Part shown: positions 18,380 through 26,588 of the stretch, one piece after another
Position numbering within the stretch: the stretch's first letter is position 1
Layout of the letters: every line of letters begins with the position of its first letter
NCBI RefSeq assembly: GCF_017877355.1
Contig: NZ_JAGIPR010000001.1
Span: 124,001-188,000 of the forward strand
Source: Chryseobacterium jejuense
GTDB lineage: Bacteria > Bacteroidota > Bacteroidia > Flavobacteriales > Weeksellaceae
Direction of reading: 5' to 3'
Length of the DNA: 64,000 nt
Notes under the pieces: generated by a model
What the model was told of the DNA's origin: nothing
Seen by the model: the letters and a program-made list of their open reading frames with translations, nothing else
Database searches by the model: none
Program-made: the position numbers and the translations under genes

Positions 18380-19825
18380 ATGGATAATCAGCCACAAAAA
18401 ATATCGGTAATAGAGAAAGTGGGGTACAGCTTAGGAGATCTGGCGGCCAACCTTGTTTTTCAGACCTTAGTTACCTATCTGACCTATTTTTACACAGATA
18501 TTTACGGACTCAAAGCAGAGGATGCCTCTCTGATCACTCTTACCGTAGGTTTAATTGCCGGTTTTGGCTTTAACCCGCTTATCGGAGCGCTGGCAGACCG
18601 TACAAGTTCACGATGGGGGAAATTCCGTCCATGGATTTTATTTACTGCTGTACCCCTTGGTATTGCAGCACTGCTAGCCTTCAGCACACCTCACTTTTCC
18701 TATCAGGGTAAAATGATCTATGCTGCAGTTACCTATTCATTACTACTTTTATTATACGCATCCAATAACTTACCATATGCTGCTTTGAGCGGTGTTATTA
18801 CGGGAGATATGGGAGAAAGAAACAGTATTTCTTCCTATCGTTTTGTAGCAGTAATGTTTGCACAGTTCTTTGTACAGGTATTTATGCTTCCTATCATCTT
18901 ATATGTGGGTCATGGAGACAAGGCACAGGGAATTGAGACCGTTATGACATGGCTCGCTGTAATCGGATCCATCATGCTTTTGATTACCTTTTTTACCACC
19001 AAAGAAAGAATCATTCCCAAGCCGGAGCAGAAATCAAGTCTGAAAGAGGATTTAAAAGATTTATTCCAAAACAGGCCATGGATTATTATGCTTACCGTGA
19101 CAGCATTTATATTTATCACGTTGGCCATGAAAGGAGGATCTTATGTATACTATTTTAACAATTATGTGGATGAAAATGCGCTGAAAAGTTTTATCTCACC
19201 CATTACAGCATTTTTTAATGCTGCCGGAATGAATTTCTTCGGAGAAGATCCAAAGTCTGCAGGATTCGGATTGTTTAATGCAGGAGGAATTGTGATGATG
19301 ATCGTCGGAATTACCTTCTCTAAAAGACTGGCAGACAGATTTGGAAAACGTGACACTTTTATTGCTTCATTATTCATCTCTACACTGTTTATCCTGTCTT
19401 TTATATTTTATCCGCCGAAAGCGGTAGGAATCATGTTCTTGTCACAGGTATTACACGGATTTTTTTACGGAATCAGTACTCCGCTTTTATGGGCTATGAT
19501 TGCTGATGTTGCCGATTATTCGGAATGGAAGAACAATCGTAGGGCAACTGCTATTATTTTTTCTGCGATGATGGTAGGATTGAAAGTAGGTCTCAGCATC
19601 GGAAGCTCTTTAGTAGCATTGATCATAGGAAAATACGGATATGTTTCGGTACATGGCAACGAACAGATTATTCAGCCCGAAACAGTGGCTGCAGGAGCCA
19701 AAATGCTGGTGAGTATATTTCCGTCCATACCGTTTTTCATTGCCTGCGGACTGCTTTTATTGTATAAGATCAACAAAAAAATGGAAGTTCAGATTGAAAA
19801 GGATCTGGCTGAAAGAAGAAAATAA
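18380..19825 (+). CDS. GPH-family MFS transporter for xylosides/pentosides
   Basis: A 481-residue, roughly 12-helix inner-membrane symporter of the glycoside-pentoside-hexuronide (MelB/XynP-like) family. Recognisable parts are EKVGYSLGDLAANLVFQ at the N-terminus, NPLIGALADRTSSRWGKFRPW between helices 2 and 3, and LLWAMIADVADYSEWKNNRRATA in the second half, which carries the conserved acidic ADYSEWK motif. Within this operon it should import xylo- or arabinoxylo-oligosaccharides released by GH10. It sits 29 nt after the esterase gene and 10 nt before the GH10 gene. Confidence 0.93.
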   Translation: MDNQPQKISVIEKVGYSLGDLAANLVFQTLVTYLTYFYTDIYGLKAEDASLITLTVGLIAGFGFNPLIGALADRTSSRWGKFRPWILFTAVPLGIAALLAFSTPHFSYQGKMIYAAVTYSLLLLLYASNNLPYAALSGVITGDMGERNSISSYRFVAVMFAQFFVQVFMLPIILYVGHGDKAQGIETVMTWLAVIGSIMLLITFFTTKERIIPKPEQKSSLKEDLKDLFQNRPWIIMLTVTAFIFITLAMKGGSYVYYFNNYVDENALKSFISPITAFFNAAGMNFFGEDPKSAGFGLFNAGGIVMMIVGITFSKRLADRFGKRDTFIASLFISTLFILSFIFYPPKAVGIMFLSQVLHGFFYGISTPLLWAMIADVADYSEWKNNRRATAIIFSAMMVGLKVGLSIGSSLVALIIGKYGYVSVHGNEQIIQPETVAAGAKMLVSIFPSIPFFIACGLLLLYKINKKMEVQIEKDLAERRK

Positions 19826-19835
19826 AAACTATAAT

Positions 19836-20945
19836 ATGAAACGTATTTTAATTGGTTTGGCAGTTATTACTGCTTCCGGTCTGTCGGCGCAGAAATCTGA
19901 CGGATCTTTGAAAAAAGCATTTCAGGATAAATTCTACATCGGAACCGCTATGAGCCTTCCCCAGATTGATGGCAAAGATCAGAAAGCAGTAGCGATCATC
20001 AGAAAACAGTTCAGTTCCATTGTGGCTGAAAACTGCATGAAATCCATGTTTTTGCAGCCTCAGGAAGGAAAGTTCTTTTTTGATGATGCCGATAAATTTG
20101 TTGATTTCGGGATGAAAAACAATATGTTCATCATCGGGCATACTTTAATCTGGCATTCACAGCTGCCAAAATGGTTTTTTTCAGATAACAATGGCAAAGA
20201 TGTCTCTCCGGAAGTATTAAAACAACGCATGAAAACTCATATTACAACTGTAGTTTCCCGTTATAAAGGAAAAGTAAAAGGATGGGATGTGGTGAACGAA
20301 GCTATTCTTGAAGATGGATCCTATAGAAAAAGTAAATTTTACGAAATCCTGGGTGAAGATTTTATTCCTTTGGCATTTCAGTATGCACAGGAAGCCGATC
20401 CCAATGCCGAATTATACTATAACGATTATAATGAATGGTATCCTGAAAAGATAAAAACAGTCATTAAAATGGTTGAAAAGCTTAAATCAAAAGGAATCCG
20501 TATTGATGGAGTAGGAATGCAGGCCCACGTTGGCATGGATACACCTTCCATGGATGAATATGAAAAAGCGATTCTGGCTTATTCCAATGCAGGCGTTAAG
20601 GTCAATATTACAGAGCTGGAAATTAGTGCACTGCCTTCTCCTTGGGGAAGCTCTGCCAATGTTTCAGATACTGTTGCCTATCAGAAAGAAATGAATCCTT
20701 ACACAAAAGGGCTTCCCAATGAGGTAGAAATGAAATGGGAAAAACGTTACCTCGATTTCTTTGGTTTGTTTTTGAAATACAAGGATAAAATAAGAAGAGT
20801 AACCTTGTGGGGTGTTACCGATAAGCAGTCCTGGAAAAACGATTTTCCGGTGAAAGGAAGGACAGATTACCCGTTACTTTTTGACAGGAAAGACAAGGAA
20901 AAGCCTGTGGTACAAAAAATAATAAAGCTTGCAGAGAAAAATTAA
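19836..20945 (+). CDS. GH10 endo-1,4-beta-xylanase
   Basis: A 369-residue xylanase cleaving the xylan backbone. The signal peptide is MKRILIGLAVITASGLSAQ. The GH10 barrel has GHTLIWHSQLPKW, the acid/base E155 in WDVVNEAI and the nucleophile E260 in ITELEISA, and WGVTDKQSW near the C-terminus. There are no carbohydrate-binding modules. The frame is open from 19740 but overlaps the transporter gene; the ATG at 19836 follows that gene by 10 nt and is the one that begins a signal peptide. Fourth gene of the arabinoxylan operon. Confidence 0.95.
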   Translation: MKRILIGLAVITASGLSAQKSDGSLKKAFQDKFYIGTAMSLPQIDGKDQKAVAIIRKQFSSIVAENCMKSMFLQPQEGKFFFDDADKFVDFGMKNNMFIIGHTLIWHSQLPKWFFSDNNGKDVSPEVLKQRMKTHITTVVSRYKGKVKGWDVVNEAILEDGSYRKSKFYEILGEDFIPLAFQYAQEADPNAELYYNDYNEWYPEKIKTVIKMVEKLKSKGIRIDGVGMQAHVGMDTPSMDEYEKAILAYSNAGVKVNITELEISALPSPWGSSANVSDTVAYQKEMNPYTKGLPNEVEMKWEKRYLDFFGLFLKYKDKIRRVTLWGVTDKQSWKNDFPVKGRTDYPLLFDRKDKEKPVVQKIIKLAEKN

Positions 20946-20966
20946 AATCAACAGAATTTTTACTTA

Positions 20967-21941
20967 ATGAAAAAATCAAAATATTTATTCCCGGAAGATT
21001 ATATGGCAGACCCTTCCGTTCACGTTTTTGAAGATAAAATCTATATCTATCCTTCTCACGACCGCGAAAGCGGAATTGAAGAAAACGACAATGGAGACCA
21101 TTTCGATATGAATGATTACCATGTATTCTCAATGGATGATGTGGGTAGCGGAGAAATTAAAGACCATGGCGTAGTACTTTCAGTAAAAGATATTCCATGG
21201 GCGGGGAGACAGCTTTGGGATTGCGATGTAGCCTTCAAAGACGGGAAATATTACATGTATTTTCCACTCAAAGATCAGAATGATATTTTCAGGATTGGGG
21301 TTGCAGTAAGCGATAAACCTTATGGCCCATTTATTCCTGAAAAACATCCGATGATGGGAAGTTACAGCATCGATCCCTGTATTTTTGAAGATAACGGAAA
21401 ATATTATATGTACTTCGGAGGAATCTGGGGTGGACAATTACAGCGCTACAGAGATAATAAAGCACTTGAATCTGCTGTAATTCCTGAAAATGATGAACCT
21501 GCGATCCATTCAAAGGTGGCTCTGCTGAGCGATGATATGCTGGAATTTGCCGAAGCCCCTAAAGATATTATCATTATCGATGAAAACGGGAAACCACTGC
21601 TTCATGGAGATAAACACCGCTTTTTTGAAGCGTCATGGATGCATCAGTACAATGGTAAATATTATTTTTCTTATTCTACGGGAGACACTCATCTGATTTG
21701 CTATGCAACCGGAGATAATCCTTACGGTCCGTTTACTTTTCAGGGTGAAATTCTTACTCCGGTGATAGGGTGGACTACCCATCACAGTATTGTGGAGTTC
21801 AAAGGAAAGTGGTACCTGTTTTTCCATGATTCTGTTCCGAGTGGCGGCAAAACATGGTTAAGAAGTATGAAAGTAATTGAACTGGAATACGATGATGAAG
21901 GCAAAATCAACACCATTGAAGGTCTGGAAGGCCAGTCATAG
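20967..21941 (+). CDS. GH43 beta-xylosidase/alpha-L-arabinofuranosidase, apparently cytoplasmic
   Basis: 324 residues of a five-bladed GH43 propeller. It has the three acidic residues: base D15 in MADPSVHVF, pKa modulator D136 in SIDPCIF and acid E221 in FFEASWMHQ. No signal peptide is present; the protein begins MKKSKYLFPEDY, so it probably works on oligosaccharides after uptake by the GPH transporter encoded two genes upstream. The short single-domain form resembles the GH43_1 branch, which contains beta-xylosidases. Xylose against arabinose specificity cannot be decided here. Confidence 0.9.
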   Translation: MKKSKYLFPEDYMADPSVHVFEDKIYIYPSHDRESGIEENDNGDHFDMNDYHVFSMDDVGSGEIKDHGVVLSVKDIPWAGRQLWDCDVAFKDGKYYMYFPLKDQNDIFRIGVAVSDKPYGPFIPEKHPMMGSYSIDPCIFEDNGKYYMYFGGIWGGQLQRYRDNKALESAVIPENDEPAIHSKVALLSDDMLEFAEAPKDIIIIDENGKPLLHGDKHRFFEASWMHQYNGKYYFSYSTGDTHLICYATGDNPYGPFTFQGEILTPVIGWTTHHSIVEFKGKWYLFFHDSVPSGGKTWLRSMKVIELEYDDEGKINTIEGLEGQS

Positions 21942-21969
21942 TGATTCTTTAATAACTTAAAATTTTTCA

Positions 21970-24003
21970 ATGCGATATTTGAGATTATACATTCTATTTT
22001 TTCTGATCATTCCGTTACTCGCTTTCGCGGAGGACGGAAGTCAGTTATGGCTTCGGTTTCCTGCAAAAAACGGCATATCAGCAGATAAAATCATTTCCAA
22101 AGGAAACAGTTCCACGCTGAACATTGCCAGAAAAGAGCTAATTAGCCACTGGCAGGGACAAACGGTGGAACTTCGTACGGAAAATAAAGAGAAAAATCTG
22201 AAAGACGGCTACAGAATTGTTTCCACACCTGATAAAATCGTTATTTCTGCAGGTAAAGAAATAGGATTGTTGTATGGCGTTTATCATATTTTACGATTAC
22301 AGCAGACAAAAGCTGATCTGTCTCATTTAAATAGTATTGAAAAACCTTCATATGATGTAAGGATTCTGGACCATTGGGATAATCTCGACGGAAGTATTGA
22401 AAGGGGCTATGCCGGAAGATCCCTTTGGAAATGGGAAGATCTGCCCGGAAAAATTTCTCCGCGCTACGAAGAATATGCAAGAGCGAATGCTTCTGTGGGA
22501 ATCAATTCCGTTGTTTTGAATAATGTCAATGCATCTCCCAATATGCTTAGGGAAGATTATCTTAAAAAAGTCAGAGTTCTGGCTGATATTTTCAGACCGT
22601 ACGGGATAAAGGTATATCTTTCCGTGAATTTTTCTTCACCTAAAGTCCTGGGTGGATTACAAAACTCAGACCCATTAAATAAAGACGTACAAAAATGGTG
22701 GAAAGATAAAGCAGCCGAAATTTACAGGCTGATTCCCGATTTCGGTGGATTTCTGGTAAAAGCCAATTCCGAAGGACAGCCGGGACCTCAGGATTACGGA
22801 AGAACTCATGCAGAGGGAGCCAATATGATGGCTGATGCCTTGAAACCTTATAATGGAATCGTGATGTGGAGAGCATTTGTTTACAGTCCGAGCAAAGATG
22901 ACAGAGCCAAACAGGCTTATCTGGAATTTGTTCCTCTGGACGGGAAATTCAGGGATAATGTGATTATCCAGATCAAAAATGGTCCTGTTGATTTTCAGCC
23001 CCGTGAAGCGTTTAATCCTCTTTTCGGCGCTTTGAAGAAAACTTCAGAAATGGTAGAGTTTCAGATCACACAGGAATATCTGGGCTTTTCAAATCATCTG
23101 GTTTTTCTGGCTCCTTTATTCAAAGAAACATTGGAAAGTGATACGTATTCAGACGGACAGGGATCTACCATTGCTAAAATCACAGACGGTACATTAAGAC
23201 CTGTAAAAATTACGGCTATTTCTGCCGTTGCCAATATTGGGGAAGATACGAACTGGACAGGCCATCATTTTGCACAGGCCAACTGGTATGCATTCGGCAG
23301 ATTAGCATGGAACCATCAGCTGAGTTCAGAACAGATTGCAGATGAATGGATTAAAATGACGTTTACCGATGATCAGAACTTCCTGAATCCGGTAAAGGAA
23401 ATCATGCTTTCCTCCAGGGAAACTGCCGTGGATTATATGATGCCGTTAGGGTTACACCATATCTTTGCAGGAGGACATCATTACGGCCCTGAACCATGGG
23501 GAGATTATAAAGGCGGAAGACCGGATTGGTCACCTGTCTATTACCATCAGGCTGATGCTCAGGGAGTGGGTTTTAACAGAACAAAAACAGGAAGTAATGC
23601 TGTCTCACAGTATTTTCCGCCACTTAATGAAAAGTATGGGAATATTTCAACCTGTCCGGAAAACCTTATCCTTTGGTTTCATCATGTTCCATGGGATTAT
23701 AAAATGAAAGACGGAAAAGCGTTGTGGGACGAACTGTGCTACAACTACGATTCTGGGGTGAAAAAGGTAAGGGATTATCAGAAAATATGGGATAGAATGG
23801 AACCTTATATAGACGAACAGAGGTTTGCTGATGTTCAGTCAAAGCTCAGAATTCAGTCCAGAGATGCAGTATGGTGGAAAGATGCCTGCCTGCTATACTT
23901 CCAGACTTTTTCTAAAAAGCCGATTCCTTATGACATAGAACGCCCCGTTCATGAACTGGAAGATCTTAAGAAAATCAAACTGGATATGACCCATCATAAC
24001 TAA
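21970..24003 (+). CDS. GH67 alpha-glucuronidase
   Basis: A 677-residue exported enzyme that removes 4-O-methyl-glucuronic acid from the non-reducing end of glucuronoxylo-oligosaccharides. The signal peptide ends near LLAFAEDG. Family motifs are RILDHWDNLDGSIERGYAG, the acid E268 in VKANSEGQPGP, TQEYLGFSNHLVFL, TNWTGHHFAQANWYAFGRLAW and a C-terminal helical domain. Length is normal for GH67. It is the last gene of the operon; a hairpin follows at 24009. Confidence 0.95.
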   Translation: MRYLRLYILFFLIIPLLAFAEDGSQLWLRFPAKNGISADKIISKGNSSTLNIARKELISHWQGQTVELRTENKEKNLKDGYRIVSTPDKIVISAGKEIGLLYGVYHILRLQQTKADLSHLNSIEKPSYDVRILDHWDNLDGSIERGYAGRSLWKWEDLPGKISPRYEEYARANASVGINSVVLNNVNASPNMLREDYLKKVRVLADIFRPYGIKVYLSVNFSSPKVLGGLQNSDPLNKDVQKWWKDKAAEIYRLIPDFGGFLVKANSEGQPGPQDYGRTHAEGANMMADALKPYNGIVMWRAFVYSPSKDDRAKQAYLEFVPLDGKFRDNVIIQIKNGPVDFQPREAFNPLFGALKKTSEMVEFQITQEYLGFSNHLVFLAPLFKETLESDTYSDGQGSTIAKITDGTLRPVKITAISAVANIGEDTNWTGHHFAQANWYAFGRLAWNHQLSSEQIADEWIKMTFTDDQNFLNPVKEIMLSSRETAVDYMMPLGLHHIFAGGHHYGPEPWGDYKGGRPDWSPVYYHQADAQGVGFNRTKTGSNAVSQYFPPLNEKYGNISTCPENLILWFHHVPWDYKMKDGKALWDELCYNYDSGVKKVRDYQKIWDRMEPYIDEQRFADVQSKLRIQSRDAVWWKDACLLYFQTFSKKPIPYDIERPVHELEDLKKIKLDMTHHN

Positions 24004-24008
24004 AAAAA

Positions 24009-24049
24009 TGAGGCAGCTCTTTTTCCGGATCGGAAATGGGGCTGCCTCA
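24009..24049 (-). terminator. Terminator between convergent GH67 and secreted-protein genes
   Basis: Stem TGAGGCAGC / GCTGCCTCA with a 23-nt loop. On the minus strand it is followed by a T7 run, so it best serves the minus-strand gene; it may also stop the GH67 transcript. Confidence 0.6.
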
Positions 24050-24129
24050 AAAACGATAACTATAAGTAAAATTTTAATCCAAAATAATTGTAATGATCGG
24101 TATGTCAATCTATCTGTACATATTCCGGT

Positions 24130-24726
24130 TTATCGGAGAAAAATCATTTTGTTAAAAACATTTCCGTTTTCTTCAACACGGATGATGTATTGATCTGCTG
24201 TTTTTGGGTCCAGATCAAAAGTAATATCCACTTTGCCGTCAGCATATTCTTTGTTCGAAGTATAATAAGTTGTATTGGAAAGATCATATACTGAAATGCT
24301 TACCGGCCCTGTTACCTCAGACATGCGCAGCTTTGCCATGTGCCCGGAAACGGAATATTCAGGCTTGTTGATTGTGTTTACTGGCGTTTTTTCCACTTCC
24401 ATTTCATTTCCGTCACTGATTTTTATTCTGTATTTTTCTATTTTCACTTCCGATTCTGCTACCAGATAATATGTTCCCGGCTCAAAACTCTGAAGATCAT
24501 AGGTCTTCGTCACATGATCCCCATCGGCAAGATTTTCGGAAAATAACTCGTCATGTGCACTGTTGTAAACAAAAACGGATACACTTCTGGCATTTGAAAG
24601 CTCAAAGTTTAAAGTTTTGGCTTGTACGTTTCCAAAGGAAAGGGAAAAATCTCTGTCCTTACTCATTACATTTGCTGAGAACAATAAGGCCCCTGCAAAA
24701 AATACGGCTTTTAATAATGTGCTCAT
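24130..24726 (-). CDS. Secreted protein of unknown function, two beta-sandwich-like repeats
   Basis: 198 residues with a signal peptide (MSTLLKAVFFAGALLFSANVMS). The mature part seems to have two similar halves, about 30-105 and 118-198. Each half has a SVSVFVYN or VSISVYD strand, a TYDLQSFEPGTYYLV or TFDLDPKTADQYII strand and an end resembling T9SS-type C-terminal sandwiches. I do not recognise a named family. It may be a small periplasmic or secreted binding protein. It diverges from the AraC-type regulator gene at 24883, which could hint at common control. Confidence 0.75.
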   Translation of the reverse strand: MSTLLKAVFFAGALLFSANVMSKDRDFSLSFGNVQAKTLNFELSNARSVSVFVYNSAHDELFSENLADGDHVTKTYDLQSFEPGTYYLVAESEVKIEKYRIKISDGNEMEVEKTPVNTINKPEYSVSGHMAKLRMSEVTGPVSISVYDLSNTTYYTSNKEYADGKVDITFDLDPKTADQYIIRVEENGNVFNKMIFLR

Positions 24727-24814
24727 GGGTGAAGGCTTTTAGAATTAATACTACAAAGCTATGGCAGCAATAGTTCTCAGGCTATAATTAAATTTTCATA
24801 TTTATGCACTATAT

Positions 24815-24856
24815 TAACTTTGTTTACTGTTATTAATGTGTTATTTGTTAATTTTG
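24815..24856 (+). promoter_or_regulatory. Promoter-like elements before the AraC-type gene
   Basis: Two TAnnTTTG matches, TAACTTTG at 24815-24822 and TAATTTTG at 24849-24856, lie upstream of the start chosen at 24883. The possible ATG at 24820 lies inside the first of these, an argument for the later start. Confidence 0.4.
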
Positions 24857-24882
24857 CATATGAAATTATTTATTCTTGGCCT

Positions 24883-25755
24883 ATGAAACATGTAAATCCT
24901 TCTTTTGAAGCTATAAGGCCTACTGTAGGAAGTAGTTTTACCAGCCTGAAGTTTCTTACCAATGAGAATATAAAATCTCACGTATGGCACTATCATCCCG
25001 AGATTGAACTGATCTTTGTCTACAAAGGTTCCGGGAAAAGACAGATCGGGAGCAGCATTACCTATTTTTCAGATGGAGATCTGGCTCTGATAGGAAGTAA
25101 TCTTCCCCACTGCGGGCTTACCAATGAAAATACCCATAACGACTATGAAATGGTTATTCAGTTCAAGCCCGATTTTTTGGGAGAACCCATCTGGAGCATA
25201 CCGGAAATGCAACGGATCTCTGCTTTACTTGAAAAGTCAAAGGCAGGAATAGTATTTGGAGAAGAAGTGAAGAAAAAGATCGGAAAAGAAATTGTTGAAA
25301 TGCATGACGCTTCCTCTCTGGATAAGCTGTGCAGATTTCTGAAGATATTGGATGAGCTTTCCGTTACTCAGGATTACAGAATTTTAAATGCAGGAAAATA
25401 TTATCTTCAGACCCAGGTTGAAGACAACGAAAGGATTAATCTTATATTTAATTATGTCAAAGACCATTTCAAGGATGCCATAACCCTCGAAGAAGTGGCT
25501 GATCTTGCCCATATGAAAGTGCCGTCTTTTTGCCGCTACTTTAAAAAAATTACAAATAAAACCTTCACCCGGTTTGTTAATGAGTACAGGATTACCCACG
25601 CTCTTAAGCTTCTTGCAGAACAGCCTTTAAGCATTACAGAAGTCTGCTTTGAGTCCGGCTTTAATAATTTCAGCTATTTTAATAAAACTTTTAAGGAATA
25701 TATCCAAAAAAGCCCTTCTCAATATCGGAAAGAATTTAATTACTTCATGGAATAA
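24883..25755 (+). CDS. AraC-family transcriptional regulator with cupin sensor domain
   Basis: 290 residues. The N-terminal cupin has HVWHYHPEIELIFVYKGSG, FSDGDLALIGSNLPHC and the following strands, a sugar-sensing type. The C-terminal double helix-turn-helix, about 190-290, includes ITLEEVADLAHMKVPSFCRYFKKITNKTF and LSITEVCFESGFNNFSYFNKTFKEYIQKSPSQYR. The frame opens at 24820, but promoter-like sequence there favours the ATG at 24883 (MKHVNPSFEA). It sits between the xylan operon and the transaldolase-galKT genes and may regulate either. No binding site repeat was found that I can link to it. Confidence 0.88.
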   Translation: MKHVNPSFEAIRPTVGSSFTSLKFLTNENIKSHVWHYHPEIELIFVYKGSGKRQIGSSITYFSDGDLALIGSNLPHCGLTNENTHNDYEMVIQFKPDFLGEPIWSIPEMQRISALLEKSKAGIVFGEEVKKKIGKEIVEMHDASSLDKLCRFLKILDELSVTQDYRILNAGKYYLQTQVEDNERINLIFNYVKDHFKDAITLEEVADLAHMKVPSFCRYFKKITNKTFTRFVNEYRITHALKLLAEQPLSITEVCFESGFNNFSYFNKTFKEYIQKSPSQYRKEFNYFME

Positions 25756-25804
25756 TTTTTTTGCGGACCATAAAATTTACCTACTCATGATGATTTATTA
25801 AAAT

Positions 25805-25827
25805 ATAAGTGTAAATTTAACACTTAT
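25805..25827. promoter_or_regulatory. Predicted AraR operator in front of the transaldolase gene
   Basis: Perfect inverted repeat ATAAGTGT-N7-ACACTTAT, the best of the four sites, ending 17 nt before the transaldolase start codon. Confidence 0.78.
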
Positions 25828-25844
25828 AAATAATAGTTACATTT

Positions 25845-26498
25845 ATGAAATTTTTTATTGATACCGCCAACCTGGCGATGATAGAGGAGGCCAATGCCCT
25901 TGGAGTTCTGGACGGAGTAACCACCAATCCTTCGCTTATGGCGAAAGAGGGAATTTCCGGAAAGCAAAATATACATCATCATTATCTTGATATCTGTAAA
26001 ATTGTGGACGGGGATATAAGCGCGGAAGTATTGGGAATTACTTTCGAAGAAATGGTTAAAGAAGGTGAAGAGCTTGCTGCATTACATCCAAGAATTGTTG
26101 TAAAAGTTCCAATGACTAAAGATGGAATCAAAGCCATCCGTTATTTTTCTGAAAAAGGAATAAAGACAAACTGTACACTTGTCTTCTCTTCCGGGCAGGC
26201 ACTACTGGCTGCCAAAGCAGGAGCTACCTATGTATCTCCGTTTCTGGGAAGGCTGGATGATGTTTCTACAGACGGTCTTCATCTGATATCGGAAATCAGA
26301 GAGATTTATGACAATTACGCATTTGCTACCCAGATACTCGCAGCTTCAGTCCGACACAGCATGCATATTATAAACTGTGCAAAGATCGGAGCTGATGTTG
26401 TGACATGTCCTTTGGCTCCCATACTCTCTCTTCTTAAACATCCGCTGACAGATTCAGGATTAGATCAGTTCATCAAAGATTCACAAAAAATGAAATAA
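25845..26498 (+). CDS. tal: Transaldolase (small TalC/FSA-type, transaldolase subgroup)
   Basis: 217-residue class I aldolase of the decameric MipB/TalC/FSA family. The Schiff-base lysine is K87 in VVKVPMT; the phosphate end is ASVRHSMHI. Residues separating transaldolase from fructose-6-phosphate aldolase favour transaldolase: E61 where E. coli FSA has Q59, S131 where it has A129, and F133 where it has Y131. It should act in the non-oxidative pentose-phosphate pathway, dealing with xylulose-5-phosphate from AraBAD. The AraR-type operator directly upstream supports that link. galK follows after 90 nt. Confidence 0.9.
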   Translation: MKFFIDTANLAMIEEANALGVLDGVTTNPSLMAKEGISGKQNIHHHYLDICKIVDGDISAEVLGITFEEMVKEGEELAALHPRIVVKVPMTKDGIKAIRYFSEKGIKTNCTLVFSSGQALLAAKAGATYVSPFLGRLDDVSTDGLHLISEIREIYDNYAFATQILAASVRHSMHIINCAKIGADVVTCPLAPILSLLKHPLTDSGLDQFIKDSQKMK

Positions 26499-26588
26499 GA
26501 TTGGCCAGAAAAAGTATAATCTCTGTTATAAATTCTGTAGTTTTATTCTTTAGATCACCTAAGATCTGTTTTATCAGACAAGATTGAT

